From NCBI RefSeq assembly GCF_001949145.1, contig NW_019091600.1, positions 161,694 through 225,693 of the forward strand: 64,000 bases of DNA. Direction: 5' to 3'. Shown piece by piece: positions 27,442-41,163 of this stretch (its first letter is position 1; each line of letters starts with the position of its first letter). Both the position numbers and the translations under genes were made by a program. Below the pieces are notes generated by a model that saw only the letters and a list, made by a program, of their open reading frames with translations, did no database searches and was not told the DNA's origin. The stretch comes from Acanthaster planci. Lineage: Eukaryota > Echinodermata > Asteroidea > Valvatida > Acanthasteridae.

Positions 27442-30400
27442 GTATCCTCACATTGATTCTGCTAATTCTGACCATGTGTAAATTTCAATAATAATTATAG
27501 TGTAAGCCTATCAGTACCAATTTATCAAGAAAGACTAATTTCCATGGAATTTCCAGAGAATACAGGTACATTCAGAACAAAGCATACGCATGCATCATAG
27601 ACAAAACCCTGCCGGAAAGTTAACTGCCACTTAATTTCCACAGGATCATAATGACTCAATCATCTCTTGAATGATGTCATGCCAACCCACAGCCAGGAGC
27701 AGACAAGCTCTATGGCCATGGCCAGTTACGTGCTGTTTGCCAATGTTTGGCTTCTCAGTCCTAATGTATGGAATAGACTCCCTCTAATTAAATTCAGGTG
27801 AAAAGCATCTGAGGTTCCTCCCCCTCCCCCCCAGTCTAATCAGACCATTTAATAGGGAGGTGCATTTAGCAATAAAGCAAGCTACGTGTGTATTATGATC
27901 AGATTTTCTTATCAACATATTTCTGTTAGATTCACCACATGATGGCCACTTAAAGAAATGCTTAATATCTGTGCAGGCAGTAACTTTCATTGAAAGTAAA
28001 AAAATTGTGATCCTCACAGGATCAAAAACACTTAAATGCATTCAGAAACTTAATGCTTCTGTGGCCGGGTTGGAAATAAGCAATGCCTTTTAGTTGACCG
28101 CTACTAAACATGAAAACTCTTGTGCAGTTCACAATGTACCGGTACTGGACTCCCTGTTTTGAACAGTCTTTGGCTGATCATTCTCATTCCTGCCCTAGAG
28201 GATTACTTTTTTTCTGCCTCACTTCAGTAAATATTGTTGCAAAACAATTCCAACAGGAAATTGGATTTTTGAGGACTGTTTTTGGACACACCTCCACAAT
28301 TGCTTCCTTCCCTGGGCATTAAAATATTGATCTTTTCTAAAATTAAGATCTGCCAAAGGGTAAATAACTTTACCACTGAGATTCAAAACTTCCATCTACC
28401 TGGTATAAATCTTGAGATTAAGGGGCAAAAATAACTCCCTTCTGGCAGAAAAGTTGGGTAGCTTAAGTTTTTTCTGGTGAGTTGAGCCTTTCTTTTCAAA
28501 ACATATTCCAACAAATTCAGGGTCAGGGCATGTTAGAACAGTTTTGAATTAGTTTTTTGGGAAATGAGTTTTGATTTCTGGGCTACAAGTTCACTACTGA
28601 CATTAACCTCTGCAAGACAAGTCTGAATTCTGACTTGATACTTCACCTTCTATAGAGAATGGGTTAAAAGTAAAGATCCTAAAACTGATACAAGTACAAG
28701 TACATGCAGGCAGCACATGTTGTGTAAAGAAACACACTAGTGCATTACTCGTTCCGTTAACCTCACCCGGGTAATTAACAAGAGGGTTGGGTAAATGGAG
28801 TTACAGCAGCATCTTTCAAAGATCTTTGTAACCATGGATGCATCTTCATGTTCATAATAAATGTCTAGATCAAACAAAAATAAATATAGTATACAAGTTT
28901 TGCTCACCACACAAACTTGGATTCAACAAGAATACACACAGCTTATGAAAAGACAGCAGTAACCTACAGCACAATATACATGTAGATAACATCTTTTTAC
29001 ATGTATGGGGTACCGTAGGCATTAGCAGACCCACCTATGCCTTGAACTACAGGCTAATCCTTGCCAGTGGGAACACATACTTTTATAATCTCAGCTTCCT
29101 GGCTGCAGGGTTTCCCAACCACTGCTGCTACTAGTTCAGCAGCTTGCCGAAGGATTGGACCATTAATTTCCAGTTGGCCAGGTTTCTGGGGGTTCATACT
29201 CAGTAATCTACAGTCCCTGATGAACAGGAGAAGTTCGCCAGTCAGGGCAGGAACATTCCCCGGGTGGATTCTGAAGTGGGACTTTAAAAAAACTCGAGCA
29301 ACAATCTGCTTGCAGAGCAGGTGGAGATTTGCGAGAAATGATAAGTAGCGAGTGAGCAGACAGAAAATGAGATGGGGCAGACAGAGTCGGAAGGTGCACT
29401 CAACAATCTCAACATGCCAGACACAAGCTGAAGGGAGCTTTCCAATAAGAGGGATGTGCAATTCTTCAAAAGTCCTTGTCTACCTTATGGTTGAAGAAAA
29501 CCCAGGGATCTACAAATATCTGTTCATTTTCCATTTCCTTTGGATCCCTTCAAGAAACTTCACAGTAGGGTTTATTGTAATCAGACATCCAGAGATTAAA
29601 CAGGAAACTTTTCACTGCTCTATACACGTACATGTACATATGCACTTACACACACCGGTAACATACAAGCACCTGGAAACTGGAATTTTCCCCCTTACAT
29701 GTACATACATACCTCCATGTAATCTACAACAGACAAATCCCCACCAGAATATTAAGTAAATAGGAAATATGGCAGTACAATATAAAAACCCTTGAGTGCA
29801 GGGAAAACTAAGGCTCATAAAAAAGCATGTACCGGTACATGTACATGTAAACCCATTAACTCCACCTACATGTAAAAACAGCCATAAATCGGTTTCCAAA
29901 ATTACCTCAACAGTTACATCAAAAACACAGATGATATGAACAGGGAAAAAGAGTCTGTGCTATCAGTACAAGGTTGATGCCTTGCCTTTGGGTGATACTA
30001 ATTGCTAAGAGGCACATACATGTACATATACAATGTTCATGAATACAATGTCACTGGAGGGATGTTCTTCGAAAACATCTTTTTAACACGTAGTCGACTC
30101 CCTCAAATGGGTGAATTCTTGTGTCTAGACTGGCTGGGACCATGCCTGAATGTTGCTGGATTGGTGAAAGGAAATCGAAAATGTAAGCTGACCAAGAAAC
30201 GAAAAATGACACATGCATGATGCAGAGACTGTTATATGTACATGTCTGTATTTCCATGGACTCAGATGCATTCTTGTGACAATGTTTATTTGCCATTATG
30301 TCTACAGGCATGTGTACAATGTGGCACAATGCCTGAATCTTAACAGTTTCCAACTACATGTACCCAATATCAAAACAAGACACACATGAGAATGCACTCA

Positions 30401-31199
30401 ACGGTATGTGAATTCTAAATGTATAAAGAATCTGTCTTGGAAGAATTTGTCTAAGCAATAATTTCAGAGAATTCCAGAGGTGAAAGGAAGAAGAATACAA
30501 ACTCCCAATCTAACTGTGGAAAGTGCTCAACATATTTTCTCCTTGAAGTACTGTACTCAGTTCAATGATTCATACTTGATAAAAATAGTCTTGTTTGTAA
30601 AATACATGTATAGAGATTTAATGCCTGATTTATTAGACAGACAAAGTAAAAGCACACAATCATATTCATGCCCAAACCTTGAACCCTAGGTGTGAAAGAG
30701 ATCCGGGGCATATTTTTTTTGCAAAATTTGTCTGCCAGGGCCATTCACTGAAATGAGTGAGCTTAACCGCAGATTCGGGGGGAAAAAAATCAAAGGGCAG
30801 GAAATTAAGCTGAAGTTTTTAGCTTTTTCAAGCGTGAAACAGTAAAGCGGGGCACTTTTGTGTCTGTTGCATTAATGCCGTTGAATCCTTAAGATTATAG
30901 CTACCCTTTGGTGTGTAGTTGAAGGGTTCTCCTTAGTCCTCCATGTACCTTCATGCCCGATTGAAAGAGAACAACCCGATCATTTTAAGCAGCTTTTTCT
31001 CTTAAACCTGGGCCAGTCAATGCCAGTTTCTCTTTCCTTTCTTTGCAGCACAATGCAGATTAATGAATGACAAAAACATCTCATTCTCAACACAGGTCTA
31101 TGCTGTGCAGCTATTAAATCAAGTTCACAAACATATGACAGATGAATTGTTGGTTGGCAGCACAGGGTAATTATGGTCAACACTAACCATGCTAACTAG

Positions 31200-31966
31200 C
31201 CCAGGTTGGACGACGTCTGCATTACATTGCGACTAACATCCAGGGTATGAAAGTCCTTAAGCCATGCAAAATTTTTGCGAAACACTTTTTTCTCACATTT
31301 TTACCTGACAAAGACAGCTCAAAATGTCGTTCACAAGTGCCTTGTATTCTGAATTCCATAAATGCTCCATTGAAATTACTAAATGCACCCGCGAACAACG
31401 TATTTTGGAGGAAATTCTGCAAAACTCTACGCTTTCCGTCACGATTCGGCCTCCAAGCTCAGCCCACATTCTGTCAGTTATGCATGTTGTCTAGAGCTAG
31501 GTCTACATCTTCGCTCCATTACAAATACATGGAGACGCGTAAATAGACCTACCCGTATCTTCGCGAGCCTGTTCGGACACGGCCTAATCTGCAACTTCAT
31601 CACGCCCACAGCTCCTCCGCCCATGCATAAGGGGCACTACGTAACCATGCATTTCGCGTATGTGCTAGACGGACATGTACTGAATATTATGTGAGGTACA
31701 TGTACATGTATGTGGAGCACGAATTGCGACAGAAAGCGTAGAGTTTCGCAGAAATTCCTCCAAAATACGTTGTTCGCGGGCGTATTTAGTAACTTCAATA
31801 CAGCATTTATGGAATTCAGGATACAAGACACTTGTGAACAACATTTTGAGCTGTCTTCGTCAGGTAAAAATGTGAGAAAAAAGTGTTGAAAAAAATTCTG
31901 CTTAGTTTAAGGCTTTCATACCCTGGACATTAGTCGCAATGTAATGTAGACGTTGTCCAACCTGGG
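31200..31966. mobile_element. Foldback/MITE-like element with ~248 bp inverted arms
   Basis: The left arm (31200-31448) and right arm (31720-31966) are inverted copies, close to 90% identical by eye. They begin and end with CCCAGGTTGGAC and GTCCAACCTGGG. The 271 bp spacer between them is more GC- and CpG-rich than the flanks and has no recognisable transposase. No flush target-site duplication is obvious. The structure fits a non-autonomous foldback-type DNA transposon or a long hairpin locus. The short open frames here are the same sequence read in each arm. Transcription across it, for example in the FAT pre-mRNA, would produce a long imperfect hairpin RNA. Confidence 0.88.
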
Positions 31967-34900
31967 GCACATTCTAACATGCCAGTTAAAAACTTTAAGG
32001 GTGCAGTCATCCAAATCAATACGAATAATTGATTGACCAAGCCTGCAACTGGCCTGGCCCTATGTATGAAGCTACCTAAGTACATGTACATGCGTAACAC
32101 TTATCTGTATTACTGTGAAAAAAAACCTAGTTTCAAGCACCCAGAAGACAAAGTTTCAAAACTTTTGATGTGGTTTTTGTTTTCTTTATAGAATTTTTTT
32201 CCCTTTATTTTGAACCTGAATCTTTTCATCAGTTTGCACTCAATGTCTGAACTTTTACAACATCCACCACCCCCACAAAATGGACCTTGCCCAGCTACAG
32301 ATGAACAATACTGTATCTCTGTGCAAAATTGTGGCAAGAGATGGGGGGGGGGATTGTTTAAATATTGCTACAGACTTTATTTCCGCTGGGCTTTTGTCAG
32401 ACAGGACTTTTGTTGGAGGGGACCCTTGAACAGTGGGAAAAAAGAGCCTCATCAGGCAAGATCAGCAAAGCTGATAATTATGCTAATTGGTTGCCAATGT
32501 CCAATTAAGGCTATCATCTGGTCATATCCCTTTGTGTACACTGCGCCTTATTGCCAGACTAACTTAAACCTGCATGTACATGTAAGTTACTGGTTTCTCT
32601 CAAGATAAGATGTAAAATCACAACCACAGGCAAAAATGCTAAAACAGACTTTTATCACCCAGGTCAAAGCCTCAACGTTTTTTTTCCAAGTGGTGAGATA
32701 AAAGCAGTAGGAAGGATCTCAGTCAGTCTAGTATACAGTCTAGTATTTATTGATACAATGTCAAATCTCAGCCATATCTTCATTTATGATGATAGATGCA
32801 CATTCAATGAAAATGGACTACTGAAATTCACACCTCTATGTCTGAAGGGCTGAGTGCCTCCATTTTCTCAAATTGAATTTCAGCAACTTCCAATTCAATC
32901 CAGGGGTAGCCTAATTGGCAGTTACTGTGAAAACTGCAAACAGAAGAAACTGATGAAGGGTACATTTTTTTCTTTAAAGTGTAGCTGCAATGAATTTTTC
33001 TCAGACGCAATTTTTCTGCATCTTTGTACTCTTCTTTAGTGTATGCAAACTCTTTTACACTCCATTTTGGTTAAATGCATCGACATTTTTCAGTATTTAA
33101 AATTATCCATGCTATCCTGGACAACTGTGGGTGCTATTGCTGTGGTGTCATGTAGGGAAGACATAGTTCAGTGCAAAGGTTTTCTGTTAAAACTGTGAAC
33201 CTACATGTAAAATTTACTTACTGAAAGCATTTCTGGGAATGGGATTGGCGCTTTGTTATTGCTATGCACATACACGTAAACGACAATAAATCAGCAAAGG
33301 CTGGAAAATTTACAGCCATGAAATCTACAAAAACGCAGTACATTTTTGTGTAAAAACCATAAAAGATTGAGGCTTTCTTCCTTAGATGACGTCACAGTTT
33401 TGCTCATGAATATGGAAATCTAAATTCATGAGTTTATTAGCATAAAAACTACAAAGGCAGTAAAACACCCAAACAGTGAAACAAAAGTTGGATATAAGGT
33501 CAACTGACACAAAAAGGTGCATTTGAAGGTCTGTATTACAACAAATTGATTGCAGCTACCACTACTGGTAACCCTAAGAGTCCTTATTCCTTTACCTATT
33601 GGAAAATTGAGGACCATTTGGGTTATTGGGAACAGAATCTGTTACTTCTTCACTGAAGAAAGAAATATGCACAGGTGTAAAACTCTGCCGCAAAATGTGC
33701 ATTGCACAATTTGATGAGATCATGATGAGGAAACACAGCGGATCATTTCTCAATAACGGCTAGAAATCACAGAGGCTGTCCGCCTGCATTGTTGGCTCTA
33801 CACTGCCTGCTCCTCAAACATCCCGACATTGCTTTCAGACAACACACCAGCCAGACTGCCCGGCGCCAACCTGTTCACATCCGGCCACACGAGGGCCAGC
33901 CAATGTACACCTCCTTTTGTTCACTGTCAGAAGACTGTAGGGTGGTGAGCCTGCCCAGGCAGCACAATAGACTCCAGAGCCCAGAACAAACAGCGGGCGG
34001 TGAGGGGTACAATAGGAAAAGCCTGCCCTAAGCGAGGTCACAAAATTCTGCCTAAGCTTCCAACGAGGCCGCCATCCTGATACTGGCCAACCAATGAACC
34101 TGCTTAGCATTACACTTCTCTAAAGCAAAAGCAGACTTAATTTAGTAACAATGAGAAGAATTCTTAATTGGTCTTGGGACATTTTCAAGTTCCTGATTTC
34201 TGTATTCAATAAGAAAGGAAGGAGACCGAATGTGCAGATCATGAATACTTTGCATACTCAGAGCAAAGGCAGAACTCGCCAGAAATGTAACTTGTTTCTT
34301 GCAAACTTGTCCAACATTTGTACACTCTATTCATAAAACGTGTAGATACACTGTCTGTAGGCTATAGAGTTACAGCTGAATATGTATGCAGTGAAGCTAC
34401 GGCAAGTGCCTTTTTTTACATAAAAAAATTCAAAGTAATAAATGAAGGTCAAAAATGTGAAGGAATTCCCCTCGACATGTATGACATTCTTCATCCTACC
34501 AACCTATCTAATTACATTTACGAAATGACAGTTTACACAAATCATTTATGCCACCAAATCAAGAGTGACTTATTTGGTCAGCAGACACTATGCAGTTCAG
34601 TTTTAAATTTTTGTATGAAACTTCACGCGCTCTTTCATCAGAAACAGTCCTGAAAGGGAAAAGAATGAGGCATTCTAAAGGAACAGATGTCTTCCCTGCA
34701 CGACTCCAAGCAATATTTGGTGTTCCTTTTCTTCAACTTGTCCCAACCTCATGACGACCTGTCCCCTTTTGAAGCTCAACACCCTCTTAAAGAATAAAGT
34801 TATTACCCTGTGCAAACAATCTATTTTTAATTGCACTAAAAACAAAATCCATGCCACAACACCACAAAGAAATGGTGTGGGGCATTGCCCCAGAGAGATC

Positions 34901-35534
34901 TACCCCTGGTCTCATTAATAGGCTGTAGTAGGAGCTTAGATAAAGAGGCTGGTTTGAATATCACAGTGCTGTCATATTCTGGGGATTTAAACCCATCCAG
35001 GCAATAAGGACACAATAAGCTCCCCTGACAGTACACTGTCAGTCCAAGGCCATTCTCAGCTTGAGGTACAGGTACATCTTACCTCCCAAGGCTAGACATT
35101 GGGTTGACCAGGAATGAACCCAACCAAAAATTCAGGACAACTTTCTCCGATGGGAAAACGCTTACAAGTCATCACCACTGTAAAGAAAATACTGTTAATC
35201 ATACCAGTACATGTACACTGTAACTGGGCTATTACAGATCAGCCAGAACAATTTACATTTTCTTTCCAATGTACATGTATGTACTTAGCTATTCCACCAG
35301 ACTGCATCTCCAGGTATCCCTTCCAGGAAGGTCGGCTTGATTTCCCTGGTGAATTATTAGGTAAGGGCCGAGGCCAGGTGATTGATTTCGGATGGGTAGC
35401 CTACTTAAACCCCCAACATCAACACATGATTCTATTTCAAAACACTGTGTGTTAAACAGAGGCCTTTGCACAGACTTGTCATCTTGGAACAGAGGCACTA
35501 AAGACTCACCATGCTACTATGAGGTGCAGAGTTT

Positions 35535-35578
35535 GTTGGACTCCAGAACTTCCAGAACTTGAAGTTCTGGAGTCAAAC
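35535..35578. repeat. 44-nt hairpin, 18 bp stem with one mismatch
   Basis: ACTCCAGAACTTC (35540-35552) pairs exactly with GAAGTTCTGGAGT (35561-35573) across an 8-nt loop. The stem extends outward by a G-C pair, one mismatch and three more pairs. The loop repeats CAGAACTT, so the left side also carries a 9-nt direct repeat. Intronic. Confidence 0.88.
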
Positions 35579-37872
35579 ACAGCATTTTTTTTTCTGTAAT
35601 TAAAAATTTTTCGAGTTGTTAATGGACGCTACACTTTGGAAGGGATACTGCACAAATTTACGATTTTACCTAAGATCTTTCTAAGAAGGGGATACAGAGG
35701 GCCTTGAGTCACTGTGGTAAACAAACTTCACTCATGCATGATGAATCTCAGAAGGCTACAACGTGCACATACCAAGGGAAACACAATAGCCAGTGCGCAT
35801 TGTGTTCACCTCACCTGATTACAGACACAACAATGGAGGGAGGCTAGGTAAGACAATAGGCAACCAGAGGCTGACAGGTGTTGGCAAGGCAGGTGAGGTC
35901 AGAGGCAATGAGGCAAATATTGACCTGGGAGTTCTGTCAATTTCACTAAGGTTTTTGCCTATGTAACATAAAAAAGTACAAAGCTGTGGAATTCTCATAC
36001 ATGTAATAAAGTCACAAATGCATTGTACATGTACATGTAACTGTAAGCAAAACTTGGAGATCGTATAAAGTAAGGAATTTGACAAATCATGCTAGTAGAA
36101 AGTAAATTTTACTTTGTGATTAATTTCAAAGTAAACAGCAAGTTTCATTACCCAGTACCGGTAGGAATTTTAAAAACTTGAGGATAGTATGCCTTGCAGC
36201 CAGGAACGGCTCTACATGTATTAATACACTGTACAAAAGTCTGTACCACGAACCGCAGAGACTAGGACTGTGACATGTACACGTACTGTACATGTACATG
36301 AATCACTACAAACACCTGATTCCAAACTAAGATGATGGGTATTTGGTTCTACTTTAATAAGTTTTATAACCAGAAGCCATATCTACCGGTAATTCAAATT
36401 CAACCTATCTGAAATGTTCAACTTGAAAAGTTCAACTTTCACAAGTTTCAACAACAATGAAATTGAAAAAGATAATCTCTAATAACTTGTATAGCAATGG
36501 TTTTTATTACAGAGCACAATGCAGTACTGTAAAGTGCATTGCCAGGTAGTTTTGTTGGGAAATCAAGATGGCAAAAGCTTTAGGTAGCGTACTTGTTCAT
36601 TTCTGGTTCTTAGGGGTGTATTCTGCAAGTACTCAACCACATGCTGTACTGCTACACTGCACCGTTATGAGAGACAGCTGAATTTCATGAGAAAAAGAAT
36701 CATTTCCACAATACACTGCCACCATAAAATGGTCTCCAAACCGGTCCACTTTTTTCCTGAACGATGAGCAAAAAGCACGAAAAGGCAAAACTGACAGACT
36801 AACAATGCTTGTGAAACATTGCTTGCTACTTGATGGTACGTGTACACAATGTATTGTGAATGTGTGAATGAGCAGCACTCTTCCTTGTCCTGATCCATTC
36901 TGAGTAAGATCCCTTCTGGCAAAATAAAGTCCCTTTAATTTCATGGTTTCAAAACTACAAAGTAGTAAAGCTTTTGTTGGAAGATGGTGGAGGAAAATAA
37001 ACCAGAGCGGTAATTTCCGACAACTAAAAGTATGCAGAACTTGTAGAAACTGGCACACAGCTGGGTGTTAGCTTTTGTCAAGCACCAATAGGGTTCTGGT
37101 TGGATAGGGCCAGCTTCACCCTATCTCAATAGGAAGCTATGGAGGCCTTAGGGTGGGTAGACAAGGCACTATTCAATGGGCCCCCCACTTCCCCCCTTAC
37201 TGGCCTTTGGTTAGGAAGCATTCCAAGCGAATCCATCCAAGCAAAGATCAGTAATCAGCTAGCACTACAGGAGACCGATCCCTTTGACTTGATCCCAGTA
37301 CTTCTCATTGTGCTTATTGTGCTCAGTATAACAGCTTGGATGTCTAACCCCACAAGATTCTTTCAACCAACTCCACGTCTTAGTTTTGTTGGGCTTCTTT
37401 GGAAAGGTTACACCAGCACCCTTATCTAAACATCCAACTGTCCGGATATTTGTAAGCTTGGCCAAGGCATTCCTGATGTATAAGCAGACTGGTAAAGTTG
37501 GTAGCCAGAGTAAAACCGTAGGCTTGAAATGTGTTTGACGTCATGGACCCTTTCGGATCACACTTGCTAATTTCCATCAAATCATTGGCAAAGCACACAC
37601 AGCTGAAATGACGACCCTGAATTGCATGTGTACACAAACCCCCCACTCCGGGATTCTGAGATTAATGGCTTCGCTGATGGTTCCTGAAAGCTGATACAAC
37701 ACCAATCTGTTCCACTTGGACATGAAATGCAACAGCAGAGGACAAAAAAATACCAAAGGTTAATATCAAAACCATCTTGGTGTGAACACAGAAATCAAAG
37801 GGCATACTCCACAAACCAAGAAACCCTTAAAGGAGCTCACTACTTTCAACATGAGTTACTGGTGACCTTTCT

Positions 37873-37905
37873 ATTCACTATTTATTTTTATTCACTATTT
37901 ATTTT
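37873..37905. repeat. 17 bp tandem duplication
   Basis: ATTCACTATTTATTTTT at 37873-37889 is followed directly by a second copy lacking the last T (37890-37905). Intronic slippage-type repeat. Confidence 0.9.
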
Positions 37906-40850
37906 GTCAAATAAAACAAATGTACCATCTACCGGTACATGTGTACATGTACTTTGACAGAGAGGTTTAAGGAAGCTATCTAAAATACGACCACTGCCTT
38001 TCGGTGAAAGGTAGAGCTTGAAATGTAAAACTTGAAACTCAGACTCATACTATACCAGTATGGAGGGAGTGTACCGGTATGTGCTACTATACCACACAGT
38101 TTAGTACCAAGAGTACATATAGATTTGTACTCTACCACTTTGGGCGGAAGTTAGACAGTGTGTGAAAGGTCCAAAATATGAACCATGTTAAACTACAGGT
38201 ACATGTACCAAATGAGCATGTGGCTTGTTCACATCTCTCTGAATATTTACCCATGCAAACCCACCTGTGCAAGAGTGAATGCTGAAAGTCTTTCACCATA
38301 ATTTCTGAAACTTAGAAACAACACTGGTAGCGGTGCATGCATTTTTGTGTGTTCCAGGGAAGATCATAAAAACATAGTACTGGTATTTCACTTTTCAAAA
38401 CAGATCCTGTCAACCAGAATCATTTAATGAGGGGTGCCTATTTGTAGGGAGGAAAACTGAAAGGCACTGTGCCTTGCTTCACTCCCCTAACAAAGTATTA
38501 TGTGTACATGAACTTGTACACTAACTCTGAAAAGGTTTCTGCCTGAATGTAATGCCAGGTTCACTTGGTTATCAAGCCACTGTGCCTTAAGAGGCTTGTA
38601 AGATTTACGGCCCATTTCAACAACACAGACCCTATTCAATCACTGTCAGTCTACCATTCACCTGCATAAATTTCCTTGCACAGGTGCCATGGATGGAGGA
38701 GGTGGGCCAGTGAATAGCAGTCTGATTTTTTGTGATCTCTGGTTGGGAGGAATGAGCTCCCCAACACCCATGGCACTGAACCCGTTGGAGAGGATGGAAA
38801 TCATGGAGTGAATTAAGAATTTGCATCAGAACAGTATCCACTGACCTTTGCTTTTTCCCAGTTTAATTACTCATTGTGCATGCATTTGCATAATGGTTCA
38901 ACAAGCTGTTGGAGTATGTCCTTGGGAAAGCTATTAATGCACAATACATGCCTCAAATGTAAAATATTGCATGCATGTACATGTATATGTGTATGTACAC
39001 AAAAGATCTACATGTATACGCGTGTGTGTATTACTGGAATATGAAATGCATAAATGCACCAATATATGAATAAAACTAGAGATGTTTGAACGTTTGGTAG
39101 TTTAAGCAAATTTCATGCAAAGGAGATGCCAAAAGTCACAATTTATGATGCTTGAGCGGTGAACTAACACATTTTAATCAATTCACAATTTATCTTGAAC
39201 AAGACAAGAGTCTAATAGCACAACAGTAGCACTGAGCTACTTCAACCCTAACAGTCCCAAATCCTCCAATTTCAATATGATTTTACATACACTCTTGGGG
39301 GTTAGGGATAAGACAAATGTCAAACAGTCAAACATTTTCAGAGCACATCCCCCCTTTCAAACTATAAACTCACAAACTATGTTTAAAACATTAATTTAAA
39401 TGTGGTTAGGATTAAATCTCAAATAAAATTCTCTAGCGATTGCTCAAGTGGTGCGCTGGTCAGAGACTATTATTGGAGGCAGGCATTCCTGTGTTTAATC
39501 ACAGTTTAATTGAATGCTTGCTGACCAGAGTGCATGTGAGCTATGGACCAATGCGATTAATTTTACAACATGCTTGATTTGCAGGCAGGAATCTTTTGGT
39601 GAGATCAAGAGGAATGTCGGTTTATTGCCCGCATGCATGGTTTTATGCGTTTGCGAGTCTGAGCTTGTGGTATTGCGACATTTCTGAAGTTGGTATGGAT
39701 TTCAAAGGCATGTAGAGTATGCTGGATTAGGTGTTGGCCCACTCAGCAAACAGATAACTGTACGATTTATTCCGATCAGAGCTGACTGCACACAGTCCGT
39801 TGTGCACTCTGCCAACTGGATGAAGTCTGATTGGCTGTTGAGATTATTTTTGTTGGCTTGACTGTGTGTGGGGTTCATTTTCTGTCTCAGAAAGTTGAGA
39901 GTGAAAACTGTTGCATTTGGGCCTGTGTTTGATAAAAAGACTGAAATAACCCAAGCCCAATTATCAATTTTTTGGGGGAAATCACAAAGTTGTCAAGCAA
40001 TCTTTGCATTTTTTTCTTTCAAAAGACCATGCAATTATGAGACCATCTTGCATCAAAGAGCCGACAGCCACTGTAGTGCATCAGGCAAGGCCGTTCGGGG
40101 GGGGGGGAGAAACAAATTATTTCAGTGTACATGTAGGTAATTTGCTGGGCATATAAATTTCCTTCATTTACACAGATTCTTCAAGATTGGGTTGACTGAC
40201 CAATTCAATTAATGGCCCAAAATGACCCATTTGGGGGCAGCTGCACTAGGCCTTTCAAACTGGACCTGGCCCAAGGCAACAGATGTAATTCAAACCACTT
40301 TTTTTTGTCTGGAGGCTAATCCAGGTTATACATGTATCAGTATACAGTTGTATCTGGTCAAGGTAAAATCACAACCTAGTATCAACAAGATAAAATTACC
40401 AGACAGAGATCTCAAGCAGTGCCACAGCAACAGGTAAGATTGCTGGTATCACCGTGGTCACTAAGGGCAAACAATTTGGACTGATGTCATAGAACTTGTA
40501 TGTAAATGACTACACACAAGTTGTTCTATCTGCAGGTGCATGTACATGTATCTCACTCAAACTATTGTTTAGTTTCTACATGTACAGTAGTTTGATTTAA
40601 AGTTTGATTTGATAGACAGAAATTGAGAGCACGATGAGAAACTGTGGTCCAAAACTCACAAAACAATCACAATGAAAATAGGAAGCTCATACTCATTTCA
40701 TACGGTGGTATTTCTATAGAATGGAGTAAAAAATACAGCTGTGAATAACGGACTCTCTCCTATCCACATAAACACAGAAAATATGATCAACCATGCATTT
40801 CATACATGCTGATTGCCCCGAGATGTCACAGCTAGACAAGTCTTGTGTCA

Positions 40851-40883
40851 TACATGTACTGTACATGTACCGGTACATGTACC
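40851..40883. repeat. TACATGTA/TACCGGTA palindrome cluster
   Basis: A run of overlapping palindromes: TACATGTACTGTACATGTAC, then CGGTACATGTACC. It is one of the densest examples of a motif family found throughout the window, for example around 29830, 36270-36300, 37930, 41138-41163 and 43190-43210. Confidence 0.85.
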
Positions 40884-41137
40884 GCTATGTTATCATGCCA
40901 TTTCATAATCTAGACAGATCTGAAATAAACGAGGGTAAAAGTAGGAAACCAACAAATAGAAAAACTACATTTACGGTAGCTCAGTTAAAAAAATTAGGAC
41001 AATTCTAGAAGGAAAACTGTGCACTGTTATGTAGACATATTCATGTATAAGTGAACCTTGACCATTCCAAATCCCCAACTGAATATTTGATTGGTTTGCT
41101 ACAAAAGAAAAATAAACATTTCTAGTTAATATCAAAT

Positions 41138-41163
41138 GTACATGTACATACATGTACCGGTAA
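41138..41163. repeat. TACATGTA/TACCGGTA palindrome cluster
   Basis: Tandem TACATG units end in CATGTACCGGTA. Same motif family as at 40851-40883, in FAT intron 2. Confidence 0.85.

Noticed and set aside
39434-39505. tRNA- or SINE-like A-box and B-box resemblance
   Set aside because: The TTGCTCAAGTGG and GTGTTTAATC matches are poor, and no cloverleaf stems could be formed.
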